This document shows positions 15,273 through 23,926 of a stretch of 64,000 nucleotides of DNA, piece after piece (within the stretch, counting starts at the first letter, position 1; each line of letters starts with the position of its first letter). The stretch lies in the NCBI GenBank assembly GCA_964420285.1, contig CAYQTE010000006.1, positions 55,971-119,970 of the forward strand, given 5' to 3'. Made by a program: the position numbers and the translations under genes. This DNA is from CAYQTE01 sp964420285. Its GTDB lineage: Bacteria > Planctomycetota > Phycisphaerae > Tepidisphaerales > Tepidisphaeraceae. The notes beneath the pieces are model-generated. The model saw only the letters and a program-made list of their open reading frames with translations. It had not been told where the DNA came from and ran no database searches.

Positions 15273-17372
15273 CTACGCACCGCCCACGCGCCTTGTGCTG
15301 GCCATCATGGATTCGAAGCATAACAGTAATATCACCACCGCGATCGGGCCGGACCAGTGAGGTTGGGGTTGGGTCATGGCGGCGATCTGGGCGGTCAGTT
15401 CGTCCAGCGAGCGGGCGATCAGCACGTTGGGGCCTTGGGCAATTGTCGATGCGGTGGCGTAATCGAGGTCGGATTCGTCGGCCGGGAGTTGTACGTTGGT
15501 GTACCAGATCGGCTGCGTTTGATCCGTCCGCCGCCATGTGTATAGTCCGGGTTCGGCGGTGTTGGTGAAAACGAACTGCCGGCCCTGCTTTTCGGCGGTG
15601 GGGGAAATGACGTAGCGCTCGTGGTTGGGGGTTTCGATTTCGATGCGATCGATGGCGGCTACCTCCGGGCCGGCCAAAATGATCGGGTGGCCGATCTCGA
15701 CGTTCAGCGGGCTGATCGACTGCTCCTGCCGCAGCGATGCATTGACGAGGATCGGCAGGAACATCTCGCTGGTCGCCAGGTTGCTGTAGAGCGAATCGGG
15801 CAGCGTACACCAGGTGAGGACCGAACCGGCCCCGATCGAACGACGCCAGAGCAGGCCGCAGCCCTTGCCAGCCGATGGATCGGTCGGCGTCACCGTCAGC
15901 AGCGCGGTCACCTTGCTGTCGGCGGCACTGAAGCGGATGCAACGCAAGACGACGATCCGGCTGGCATCGCTCAATTGCTGCGTCAGGCCGCCCAGAAGCG
16001 GATCGTCCGGCTCGGCCGCGGCGGCGTGAGCGGGCTGGCCCAATTCCGCTCCCGGTTCGCTGGGCAGTATGGCCGTCAGCGCCGCTCTTCGATCGGCGAG
16101 CAGCGACGCCCACGACTCCTCGAGGCCGGGCTTTACGAAAAGCATCACAACGCTGCCGCGCTGCGCGGCCTGGAGATATTGCCTGGCCGTCGCGACATCC
16201 GGCCAATCGGTGAGGATCGCGACAATCAAGTCCTCATCACCGCGCGGCGGACCCGGCGGGCGCAGCGCGATCGGCCACGCTCCCGAACCTTGCGTTGGGT
16301 CCAGCGCCAGGCGAACCACGCGCTCGGAACTGGTCGGGTTCAATCCGCCGATCACCGCAGCCGGACGCGGGGGAGGAAGGTGCATCAAGTGCTGACGGGT
16401 CTTGTTCCAATCGGCCGCGTCCTTGGCATCGACTTTAGCGCGAACCAGCAGCCACGGCTCATCCGGAAACACCACCGGCGCCGCCACCTGGGCCGTTCCC
16501 GGCGTGCTGGTCAGTTTGGCCATCGGCAGCGTCGGATGGGCCACGCTCTTGCCGGTCAGATCGGCCACATCCACATCCACCGGAACCTCGGCGCCGCGGC
16601 CGTCGATCAGCACATTGATATCGCACCCGACGCCCGGCATCGGCCGGGGCGGCTTGACCGAAATCTCGCTGATGCCGACCGATCGCGCATCGTCGGGGTG
16701 CAGGTCGATGATGACGACATGCCCATCGGTAAAATCCGGCAGCGGCCGGGCGAATTCGTGCTTTTGAAGATCACTGACGATGATCAGCCACTTCTCGGCC
16801 GCGTCACGGTTGTGCAGCAGGTTCACGGCCGCGATCACCCGATCGACCAGCGGAACCGGATTGGCCTGCGGCGTCAGCGGCGCCCATTGGGCCAGCACGT
16901 CGGCGGACGAATCAAAATGCTCCGGCGCATCGGACGGCGGCGGCTGGCTCTTAAAGATCGCCACCGATGCGTGCGAGAGCGGGCCGCGCAGCAGACCGCG
17001 AACGGTCTGGTCCGCCACGTTGAGCAGCGGGCCGGTTTGGCCCTGGTAGAGCATTGAATAACTGGTATCCACGATGATCGCGGCATCGATGCTCGACGCG
17101 CCCGATCCCCATGCGGATGCCAGTCGCTTGGCCGGCTGCGATACGGCCATGATAAGTAAAGCCAGCAGCAGGATGCGGCAGGCAAGAAGCAGCCATCGCC
17201 GCACGCGGCGGCGCGCGGCCGTCTGTTTCAAACTGGCCTGGATGAACCGCAGCGTACTGAACGGCACCACAGGCGACTTGCGGCGGAACAGCAGGTGCAA
17301 CACCAGCGGCAGCGATGCCAGGGGCAACGCCCAAAGAGCCGTTACAAAAAGAAACTCAAGCCCGAACATCAA
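15273..17372 (-). CDS. BatA/VWA-type inner-membrane protein
   Basis: 699 residues. Two N-terminal hydrophobic segments (about 5-28 and 60-77) flank the basic linker LLFRRKSPVVPFSTLRFIQA, typical of the BatA N-terminal domain. A VWA domain follows with DTSYSM at 102-107. A long beta-rich periplasmic region ends in a single helix near the C-terminus (VVILLLCFESMMAS). Proteins of this type pair with a MoxR ATPase and a DUF58 protein; the DUF58 partner lies 37 bases upstream, MoxR is not in the window. Function in planctomycetes is uncharacterised; envelope stress or complex assembly is an inference. Confidence 0.85.
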   Translation of the reverse strand: MMFGLEFLFVTALWALPLASLPLVLHLLFRRKSPVVPFSTLRFIQASLKQTAARRRVRRWLLLACRILLLALLIMAVSQPAKRLASAWGSGASSIDAAIIVDTSYSMLYQGQTGPLLNVADQTVRGLLRGPLSHASVAIFKSQPPPSDAPEHFDSSADVLAQWAPLTPQANPVPLVDRVIAAVNLLHNRDAAEKWLIIVSDLQKHEFARPLPDFTDGHVVIIDLHPDDARSVGISEISVKPPRPMPGVGCDINVLIDGRGAEVPVDVDVADLTGKSVAHPTLPMAKLTSTPGTAQVAAPVVFPDEPWLLVRAKVDAKDAADWNKTRQHLMHLPPPRPAAVIGGLNPTSSERVVRLALDPTQGSGAWPIALRPPGPPRGDEDLIVAILTDWPDVATARQYLQAAQRGSVVMLFVKPGLEESWASLLADRRAALTAILPSEPGAELGQPAHAAAAEPDDPLLGGLTQQLSDASRIVVLRCIRFSAADSKVTALLTVTPTDPSAGKGCGLLWRRSIGAGSVLTWCTLPDSLYSNLATSEMFLPILVNASLRQEQSISPLNVEIGHPIILAGPEVAAIDRIEIETPNHERYVISPTAEKQGRQFVFTNTAEPGLYTWRRTDQTQPIWYTNVQLPADESDLDYATASTIAQGPNVLIARSLDELTAQIAAMTQPQPHWSGPIAVVILLLCFESMMASTRRVGGA

Positions 17373-17409
17373 CGAAATCCCACGTCGTAAATCGCGCAGC
17401 GCGATAAAA

Positions 17410-18285
17410 CTACGCTCGCTGGCTCAACAGGCGGACCAGCGCCTTGTCGAACGGCACGTCAACATGCAGCGCGTGATATTCCACCTCGCAATCGCTGCAA
17501 CCTCGCCGCAGGCTGGCCAGGTAGTCCTGCACATTCCTCTGATACGCCACGCGCAGGGCGGCCGCATCCACGGCGACCCGCTCGCCGGTTTCCAAATCCT
17601 CCAACGTCACCTGCCGATCATACGGCAAATCAATCTCCGCATTGTCCAGAAGATGCAGCACCATCGCGTGATGCCGGCGATAGCGGATGTGCTGAAGCGC
17701 CCGCGCCAACTCGCCGCTGTCCAGCCACAGATCGCTGATGATGATGACCAGACTCCGCCGCGGCAGCCGCTCGGCCAGTTCGTGAAGATGCGCCGCCAGA
17801 GCGGTTCCCTTGCCGGCCTCCAGACTCTCAAGCTGCCGGAACAGCCGGTCCAGATGCGCCGGCGACGAGCCCGACGGCAGTTCGACGCGGATCGAATCAT
17901 CCGATGCGACCAGCCCGGCCAGATCCTGCTGATGCGCCAGCAGATACGCCAGGCACGCGGCGAGGTGTCGGGCGTAATCGAGTTTCTTGCCGAAATTCAT
18001 GCTCGCGCTGTTGTCGATGACGATGGTGGCGCGGAGATTGGTTTCCTGTTCATACAGCTTGATGTAGTGTCGGTCCGAGCGCGCGTAGGCGCGCCAATCG
18101 AGATGCCGCAACTCGTCGCCGGGGACATATTCGCGATGCTCCGAAAACTCGACACTGAACCCGCGGTTGGGGCTTTTGTGCAGGCCGGTGACGATCCCCT
18201 CGACAACCTTCCCGGCCGCAAATTGCAACCGGCTCATGCGGGCCGCGTCGGACGATTCGAAATAGCGGTACTTCGGCAAGGGCAT
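17410..18285 (-). CDS. DUF58 protein
   Basis: A 291-residue DUF58 protein. The family block is unmistakable: FSEHREYVPGDELRHLDWRA, then YARSDRHYIKLYEQET, followed by a VWA-like core with DNSASM. The ATG at 18285 (MPLPKYRYFESSD) matches the normal start of the family; the ORF upstream to 18348 runs through a palindromic repeat and is unlikely to be coding. It sits between rsmD and the BatA-like gene, and with the latter forms the conserved DUF58-BatA pair. Confidence 0.9.
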   Translation of the reverse strand: MPLPKYRYFESSDAARMSRLQFAAGKVVEGIVTGLHKSPNRGFSVEFSEHREYVPGDELRHLDWRAYARSDRHYIKLYEQETNLRATIVIDNSASMNFGKKLDYARHLAACLAYLLAHQQDLAGLVASDDSIRVELPSGSSPAHLDRLFRQLESLEAGKGTALAAHLHELAERLPRRSLVIIISDLWLDSGELARALQHIRYRRHHAMVLHLLDNAEIDLPYDRQVTLEDLETGERVAVDAAALRVAYQRNVQDYLASLRRGCSDCEVEYHALHVDVPFDKALVRLLSQRA

Positions 18286-18288
18286 GAT

Positions 18289-18360
18289 GTAGGGTCCGCA
18301 TTGCGGACCAGAATCCTCAAAAGTTCTTGCAAATCCAAAGGTCCGCAATGCGGACCCTAC
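18289..18360. repeat. Paired palindromic repeat, family A (two facing copies)
   Basis: Two 21-base arms, 18289-18309 and 18340-18360, are perfect inverted copies. Each arm is itself nearly palindromic, with core GGTCCGCAATGCGGACC. A third copy is at 58582-58602. The element fills the gap between rsmD and the DUF58 gene. It looks like a REP-type dispersed element rather than a terminator because no T-tract follows. Confidence 0.85.
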
Positions 18361-18376
18361 GATTCGCGGGACGCAT

Positions 18377-18940
18377 TCACGGTTTCTTCAGGAACGTTAG
18401 TGTCATCGCTCCATAGTGGCGTTCATCATAAACGACCAGCGGCGCCAGCGCCAGCGAATCCGCTCGCTGGTGGCGGAACACGACGATGCCGTCCGGCGCC
18501 AGATGCCGCTGGGCCAGCCCCGCCGCGCAAGCCAGCAGAGTGCCCGGATTCTCCCCAATCATACGATAGGGCGGATCAAGAAAAACCAGGTCGGCCCGAT
18601 TGGCCGCCTCCACCGCCGTCGCGCCGCCGACCCACGCAAATACATCCTTCGCCACCACGCGTATCCCGGTGGTGAAGCCGAAGTTCTTCAGATTCCTCCT
18701 GAGCACTTCAACGGCCGACGGATCGGATTCGACGAACACGACGCCCCGCGCCCCCCGACTGGCCGATTCCAGACCCATGCTGCCCGTCCCGGCGAACAGG
18801 TCATAGACCATGGCCCCGTCGATCCGGTCGAACACGATATCGAACAACGATTGCTTGACGCGATCCGTAATCGGCCGGGTGGTCTCGGCCACAGGCGGCA
18901 GAATCGTGCGCCCGCGATGAGTACCGGCGATGATCCGCAT
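18377..18940 (-). CDS. rsmD: 16S rRNA m2G966 methyltransferase RsmD
   Basis: 187 residues. RsmD methylates N2 of G966 in 16S rRNA. Markers are MRIIAGTHRGR at the N-terminus, TRPITDRVKQSLFDI, the SAM-binding motif DLFAGTGSMGLESASRGA, and the catalytic NPPY-type motif DPPYRM. Length is normal. It precedes the DUF58/BatA pair on the same strand but is separated from it by the palindromic repeat. Confidence 0.95.
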   Translation of the reverse strand: MRIIAGTHRGRTILPPVAETTRPITDRVKQSLFDIVFDRIDGAMVYDLFAGTGSMGLESASRGARGVVFVESDPSAVEVLRRNLKNFGFTTGIRVVAKDVFAWVGGATAVEAANRADLVFLDPPYRMIGENPGTLLACAAGLAQRHLAPDGIVVFRHQRADSLALAPLVVYDERHYGAMTLTFLKKP

Positions 18941-19042
18941 GCGGGGAATGTAATCGAGACGGCAACGGTCTGGTAGAAGTCTGTCTGCCAGAAGGCGAAC
19001 GGAAGTGTTGGCTTCGATGGCGCTGCCCCGGCCGTGGAGGAA

Positions 19043-21886
19043 TCACTGCTCCATCTTCAGCGCGCCGGTGGGATCCTGTAAATCCTTCACGTCTTTGCGC
19101 TGGTCGGGGTGATGATAATAGAGGAACACCCGCTCGGCGTCGTTGCCGTGGCAGGTGGCGCACTGGTCCTTGGCCACGCTCAGGCGGATCATCGGCTTGG
19201 TGGCGTTGCGGAGAGTAATGGCCTGCTCGCCGGATGGCTGGGTCGCGGCGGCAGGAAGCGGCACGGCCGAGCCGTTGCCGTTGCCATGCGGCAGGTGGCA
19301 GACGCCGCAGGGGATGGACTTGTCGGTGGGGAGATATTTGGGGAGATCGGACGGCTGCGTGGCGGCCCAGGACAGCAGGCCAAAGACAACCGGCGGATGC
19401 GTCGGGATTTGCGGGCGCGGCGCGGTCTTGTTGTCGTGGCAGCCCAGGCAACGCTGCTCATTGGGCGTGACGGCGCCGGGGTCGATCCGGACGGCCCAGA
19501 GCTTGTCGCGCTGGCTTCCCTCGACGGCGTGGACCGCGTGGCAGGGCGTGCAGAGCAAACGTGATTTGGCCGGTGCAGCGGAATCGGCGGCGATGGGTGC
19601 TTTGGCCATCACGTCGGCCGCGTGCATGCTGTGGTCCAGATTGGATTCACTCTTATGGCATTGGAAGCAGACATCCTGCGGCTGGGTCGGGTCGGGGGAT
19701 CGGAGTAGCGCCGGGACGGTGCGGGCGGCGTGTGGATTGTGGCAGGTTTCGCACCCGATCTGCGTGCGGGCCGTCGCGTCGGTAGCGGGAACCAGCGGCG
19801 TGGCGTAGGCGGCGACGGCGGCGGTCACGTCGGCGGCTTCGCCGGAACTGCTGCGCGTGGTCGGGATGGATCGCGGATGAAGCATCGCTCCAACGGCGGG
19901 AGTGGGATCGGTTGGAGAGGCCCAGGCATTCTTGGGATGGCAACCGATGCAGACTCCGTCGGCCGGCGTGACACCGGCAGCGGGCGTGACCGCCCAGAGC
20001 TTGCGAGCGGGGTCGTTGCTATGGGCGCGGTGACAGGCCATGCAGAGGTCATTGCCGGTGCTCGTGCCTGGCCCGTCGGCTTTGCTTTGGCCCGGCCAGT
20101 TGGGATTGGTCACGGAATCGTGGATGCTCCCGTAGAGTGTGGACTTTTCCGCATGGCATTTGAGGCAGAGGTCCGAAGTGTTGCCGGGGACGCGAAGCAG
20201 CAGTGCGGACTTGGTGCTGTCGGCGTGCGGATTGTGGCAACTGGCGCACTGCACCAGGCCGTTGGCGCCGCTGCGCTGACCGGCAGCGTCGAATAGGGGA
20301 AGCGGCACAGCCGACGGCCGGGTTGCCGGAGAAGCGATGCCGGTCGGGTGGCTGAATTCCGGGGCCGGATGCTGTGATGCCAGCCCGGAGGTGTTGTGGC
20401 AGGCGATGCACATGTCGGCCGCCTTGGTGGGAGCCTCACTGGTGGCGATCCAGATATCCGGGCCGGTGCCTTTGTGGACATTGTGGCAGAACCCGCACTT
20501 GCCGGAATCGGCGACGGTCTGGCCGATGCCGTTGCGCGCGGTGGGGCGGCTGGTGAAATCGTGCGAGCCGGCCAGCGTGGTGATCTGTTCGGTGTGGCAG
20601 TCGCCGCACAGCGTATCGGGCTTATCGCGCAGGAAGTGAGTCTTGGCGGCATCGTGCGGATTGTGGCAGGTCATGCACGTCAGATCGGCGCGGTCGGGAT
20701 TGGCTGCTTCGGATGCGACGGCCAGCGTTAATCCGCCGGGGAGTTTGTCGCGCGTCACGCTGCCAGGGTGATTGAAGTGGATGGGGCCGTTGGCGCTGGC
20801 GATACGGCCGTCAGCGTGGCAGGCCAAACACTGGCCGGACGGATCGCCCTGGGCGACTTGCGGGGGGCGGGCGGAATCATGCGGCGTATGGCAGGCGCCG
20901 CAAGGGCCGGAATCATCCGCGGTTTGGTTGAGCGAGTTGCGCGTGGTCGGGGCGGTCTTGCGAAGATCGTGCTGCGTTCCGGCGACAGTGGACTTGTCGG
21001 AATGGCAGCGGAGGCAGAGCTTGCTGTCGGTCAGGACATCGGCCAGGAGTTTGCCCTGGGCCGGGCTGTCGTGCAGTCGATGGCAGGAAAGGCAGGCCAG
21101 TGTGTCCCTGGGGCCGGCGTGGGTTCCCATGTCGACGATTGCCTGGCGCTGGGCGGCAGTGGCCAGCGGGGCATCGACAGGATGCGTGTGTCCGCCTTCG
21201 CCCCATTGGCCGGGTTTGAGCTTCTCATGGCAGGACACGCACAGGGCATTGTCGCTGGCGGAGAGGACCAGGAGCTTGTCAGCCTTAGAGCCGTGGGCGC
21301 CGTGGCAGCTTTGGCAAATAAGTTCCTGGCCCTTGGGGCCGGTCTTGGCGCCGGCGGCAACCAGATTGGCGGGCGTAGCGATGGCCATGGGGCCGACGGG
21401 GTGGCTGCCGTGGGTCGGGCCGTCGGCTTTCTCGGAGTGGCAGAGTTTGCAAAGTTGGCTTTGGTCGTTTTCGACGCGGAGAAAGAAGGTGCTGGACATG
21501 TCCTCGGCGCCGGGGACATTGTGGGCGGTATGGCAGGTGCGGCATGCGAGCTTGCCATTTTCCAGCGGCAATCCCGGCGGCACCTGCATGGTGGCGGGCG
21601 GGGTGATTCCGGTCTTGTGGCTCTGTTCCTGCCAGACCTTCTTGCGGGAATCGCGGACCGAGCCATCGTGACAACCAAGGCATGTCGATTCCTGCGAGGC
21701 CATCGAGATCTGTGGCTTGTCCATCAGCAGCACAGCGCCGGGCGTGGCGAAATCGGTGGACCACTCAAGATGGCAGACGGCACAATCGCGGCGGGATTCG
21801 GTCATGTTCTGAAGCGACTGGCCCCTGACCTGAGCGGCCAGGCCGATCAGCAATGCCAGAGCGAAAATGGTGGGTCGCAGCTTCAT
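19043..21886 (-). CDS. 24-heme secreted cytochrome c, doubled-CXXCH type
   Basis: 947 residues with a signal peptide (MKLRPTIFALALLIGLAAQV). I count 24 CXXCH motifs spread evenly through the whole length, in pairs of the doubled-CXXCH type, for example CRTCHTAH with CKLCH, CMTCHNPH with CGDCH, CASCHNPH with CLKCH, CETCHNPH with CFQCH. Many pairs share the spacer pattern 'NPH...LL....LC'. There is no transmembrane helix after the signal and no lipobox, so it should be periplasmic or surface-exposed. It is the last gene of the cytochrome operon, starting 7 bases after the NHL gene. A role as a long-range electron conduit is inferred from haem count and context. Confidence 0.9.
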   Translation of the reverse strand: MKLRPTIFALALLIGLAAQVRGQSLQNMTESRRDCAVCHLEWSTDFATPGAVLLMDKPQISMASQESTCLGCHDGSVRDSRKKVWQEQSHKTGITPPATMQVPPGLPLENGKLACRTCHTAHNVPGAEDMSSTFFLRVENDQSQLCKLCHSEKADGPTHGSHPVGPMAIATPANLVAAGAKTGPKGQELICQSCHGAHGSKADKLLVLSASDNALCVSCHEKLKPGQWGEGGHTHPVDAPLATAAQRQAIVDMGTHAGPRDTLACLSCHRLHDSPAQGKLLADVLTDSKLCLRCHSDKSTVAGTQHDLRKTAPTTRNSLNQTADDSGPCGACHTPHDSARPPQVAQGDPSGQCLACHADGRIASANGPIHFNHPGSVTRDKLPGGLTLAVASEAANPDRADLTCMTCHNPHDAAKTHFLRDKPDTLCGDCHTEQITTLAGSHDFTSRPTARNGIGQTVADSGKCGFCHNVHKGTGPDIWIATSEAPTKAADMCIACHNTSGLASQHPAPEFSHPTGIASPATRPSAVPLPLFDAAGQRSGANGLVQCASCHNPHADSTKSALLLRVPGNTSDLCLKCHAEKSTLYGSIHDSVTNPNWPGQSKADGPGTSTGNDLCMACHRAHSNDPARKLWAVTPAAGVTPADGVCIGCHPKNAWASPTDPTPAVGAMLHPRSIPTTRSSSGEAADVTAAVAAYATPLVPATDATARTQIGCETCHNPHAARTVPALLRSPDPTQPQDVCFQCHKSESNLDHSMHAADVMAKAPIAADSAAPAKSRLLCTPCHAVHAVEGSQRDKLWAVRIDPGAVTPNEQRCLGCHDNKTAPRPQIPTHPPVVFGLLSWAATQPSDLPKYLPTDKSIPCGVCHLPHGNGNGSAVPLPAAATQPSGEQAITLRNATKPMIRLSVAKDQCATCHGNDAERVFLYYHHPDQRKDVKDLQDPTGALKMEQ

Positions 21887-21893
21887 GGTGCGC

Positions 21894-22838
21894 TTACTTG
21901 CCGGGGGGTTTAAGCGTTATGACATCCACGCGATTGGCGCCCAGTTCCACGACGTACAAAAGTCCCGCGGAATCAAAACGCATTCCCATGGGATGATCGA
22001 AGCGCAGCGGCTGGCCGGCATTGTCGGTCAGCACGCCCAGCAACTTGCCGGCATCCGTGAAGACTTGGATAACGCCCATGGTGGAGTCGCCGACAAAGAT
22101 CCGGCCGGAGGCGTCGGCGGCCAGGCCCTTGGGCCGGTACAGATCACCCATGGCGACGCCGAAGTGCCCGATCTGGCCGGCCCAGCGATTGTCGGAACTG
22201 ATGAGTTGCAGGCGGGCGCCGACGGATTCGGAGACGACCAGATGATCTTCCGGTCCCATGCAGACAAAAAACGGCCAGCGGAACTGCCCCAGCGAGATTC
22301 CAAATTCGCCCAGAGCGGTCCATTTGCCCGTGGCGGTGTCGAGGATGAGGATTCGCTGGTTGTCGCAGTCGGCGACGTAGGCGCGGGCGCCATCCGTTCG
22401 GACGACCACGCCGGTGGGGTCGGATGTCTTGTTGCCGGGCGCATCCGGCACGGCGATGGATTTGTAATTGCGTCCATCGGGAGAGCGGACCAGCAGGCGG
22501 TGATTGCCGGTATCGGCAATCCAGAGCGAACCGTCGCGGTCGATGCTGATGCCCACGGGGCTGCTGACTGGAAGGTCTTTGGGGCCGGTAAGAGTGGCGT
22601 CGATGTCTCCGCTGGGAGTAAATCGCACGATGCGGTCGTTGACGCCGTCGGCGACATAGACATATCCCAGCGCATCGATGGCGACATCGGTGGGCATGGT
22701 CATGGGATGGAGCCTGGGCGCTTCGATGGTGCGGCTGGTGGTGGCGGGGATGCGGTTGGCGACCGGAATGGGAGTAGCGCCAAGGGCCATGCACGCCAAA
22801 GCAATCGGCGGAAGCCAGGCGAAGCGAATGAACGTCAC
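21894..22838 (-). CDS. Exported NHL-repeat beta-propeller
   Basis: 314 residues starting at a GTG whose TG is shared with the upstream stop (GTGA overlap). An N-terminal signal (FIRFAWLPPIALACMALGA) precedes about six NHL-type blades, each reading like PTDVAIDALGYVYVADGVN, SPVGISIDRDGSLWIADTGN or PKGLAADASGRIFVGDST. NHL propellers bind proteins or RNA; exported ones occur beside multiheme cytochromes in several Gram-negative respiratory clusters. Its place between the triheme and 24-heme genes suggests a scaffold or assembly role. No haem motif is present. Confidence 0.88.
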   Translation of the reverse strand: MTFIRFAWLPPIALACMALGATPIPVANRIPATTSRTIEAPRLHPMTMPTDVAIDALGYVYVADGVNDRIVRFTPSGDIDATLTGPKDLPVSSPVGISIDRDGSLWIADTGNHRLLVRSPDGRNYKSIAVPDAPGNKTSDPTGVVVRTDGARAYVADCDNQRILILDTATGKWTALGEFGISLGQFRWPFFVCMGPEDHLVVSESVGARLQLISSDNRWAGQIGHFGVAMGDLYRPKGLAADASGRIFVGDSTMGVIQVFTDAGKLLGVLTDNAGQPLRFDHPMGMRFDSAGLLYVVELGANRVDVITLKPPGK

Positions 22839-23926
22839 TGGCCGCCTCCCATCAGGTTGGGGATGATGAAGTGCTCGCCCTGGCGAATCTGCTGCATCAG
22901 GCGGGCGATCTCCAGGTGACTGAGATACGCCGATCGCCTGGGGGAATAGCCGGCCGCGTGGAAATCAAGAATCGCAGGCTGGTTGTCGTGGCAGGTCACG
23001 CAACTCGCCGCCGCCGGAGCCAGGGAGGCGTGAATGGACGTCTGCAAGGATTTGCGCTCGGCGGAATCGTCCGGGGCGTCCAGGAATTGCCGGGCCTGAG
23101 ATGAGAGGGTCTGGAACTGAGAAATGCGCTGGTCGGCGATGGCGGTCCAGGCAAGCTTGGCGCGGTATTCGCCGCTGGCGTGCAGGGGCAGTTCAGTCTG
23201 CAACTGCGTAATCGCGGATTTCCACACCGGGCTGCCGGGATCGGTGGATTGCAATTCGGCCAGAAGACCGTCGAGATAGGCATCCTGACCGAGTGTGGCA
23301 ACGGTCTGGCCGAGCAGAACCTTGATCTTCTGACTGACGGAGGCGGGTTGGGCTTGGATCGCCTCGGTATTGCTCTCAAGAAATTCCAGGAGTTGCAGAA
23401 TGGCTGGCGCATCCTGCGGAACGTTGGTGTCGGTGCTGACCCATCGCGTGGCGGCGGGGCGCTGCTGCGGCGTGGCGTGGCACATCTGACAAGTGAGGAA
23501 CGTCGTATGGAAATTGGCGAACGCGGGAACCTTGGCGCGCTGGTCGTGCGGCAGGGGCTCGTGGCAGCCGCTGAGTGTGCAACCGTTGCCGTTATCCGGT
23601 TGAAACCACTGATTGACGCCGTGGTAGTGGCTGACAGGGGCGCGCGGGGCCGTGCGCTCGACGCCCTGGGTCTGCGTCGACCGCAAGGCGGCGACATCCA
23701 ATCGCCCGGCCCATTCGAGCATCTGCGGCGGAACCTGCGTGGGCAGAAAGACCGCCGCAACCAGATAGTGGACCGCAAGATATCCCGCCGCCAGAAGCAT
23801 CGCGAAAATCAGCAGGGCATACGAGCGGATGGTCAGTGCCCTGATCGCGCGGCGAACGGGTTGGCCGGTGAGAGCCGACCAGATGACTCGCGGTGAAAGC
23901 CAGCGGAGGTTGATTCGCTTACGCAT
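22835..23926 (-). CDS. Membrane-anchored triheme cytochrome c
   Basis: 363 residues. A basic N-terminus (MRKRINLRWLSPRVIW) leads into one transmembrane segment at about 30-58 (YALLIFAMLLAAGYLAVHYL). The periplasmic part has three haem-binding sites: CTLSGCH (CX4CH spacing, near residue 120), CQMCH and CVTCH near the C-terminus, separated by a long helical region without haems. The ATG at 23926 overlaps the stop of the cytochrome b gene by eight bases (ATGCGTAA), so translation is coupled. The upstream part of the open frame lies within that gene and is not used. I infer electron transfer from the CbcL-like protein outward. Confidence 0.82.
   Translation of the reverse strand: MRKRINLRWLSPRVIWSALTGQPVRRAIRALTIRSYALLIFAMLLAAGYLAVHYLVAAVFLPTQVPPQMLEWAGRLDVAALRSTQTQGVERTAPRAPVSHYHGVNQWFQPDNGNGCTLSGCHEPLPHDQRAKVPAFANFHTTFLTCQMCHATPQQRPAATRWVSTDTNVPQDAPAILQLLEFLESNTEAIQAQPASVSQKIKVLLGQTVATLGQDAYLDGLLAELQSTDPGSPVWKSAITQLQTELPLHASGEYRAKLAWTAIADQRISQFQTLSSQARQFLDAPDDSAERKSLQTSIHASLAPAAASCVTCHDNQPAILDFHAAGYSPRRSAYLSHLEIARLMQQIRQGEHFIIPNLMGGGQ

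Noticed and set aside
15621..17057. 478-codon plus-strand frame
   Set aside because: Antisense to the BatA/VWA gene, Arg-rich, no family features.
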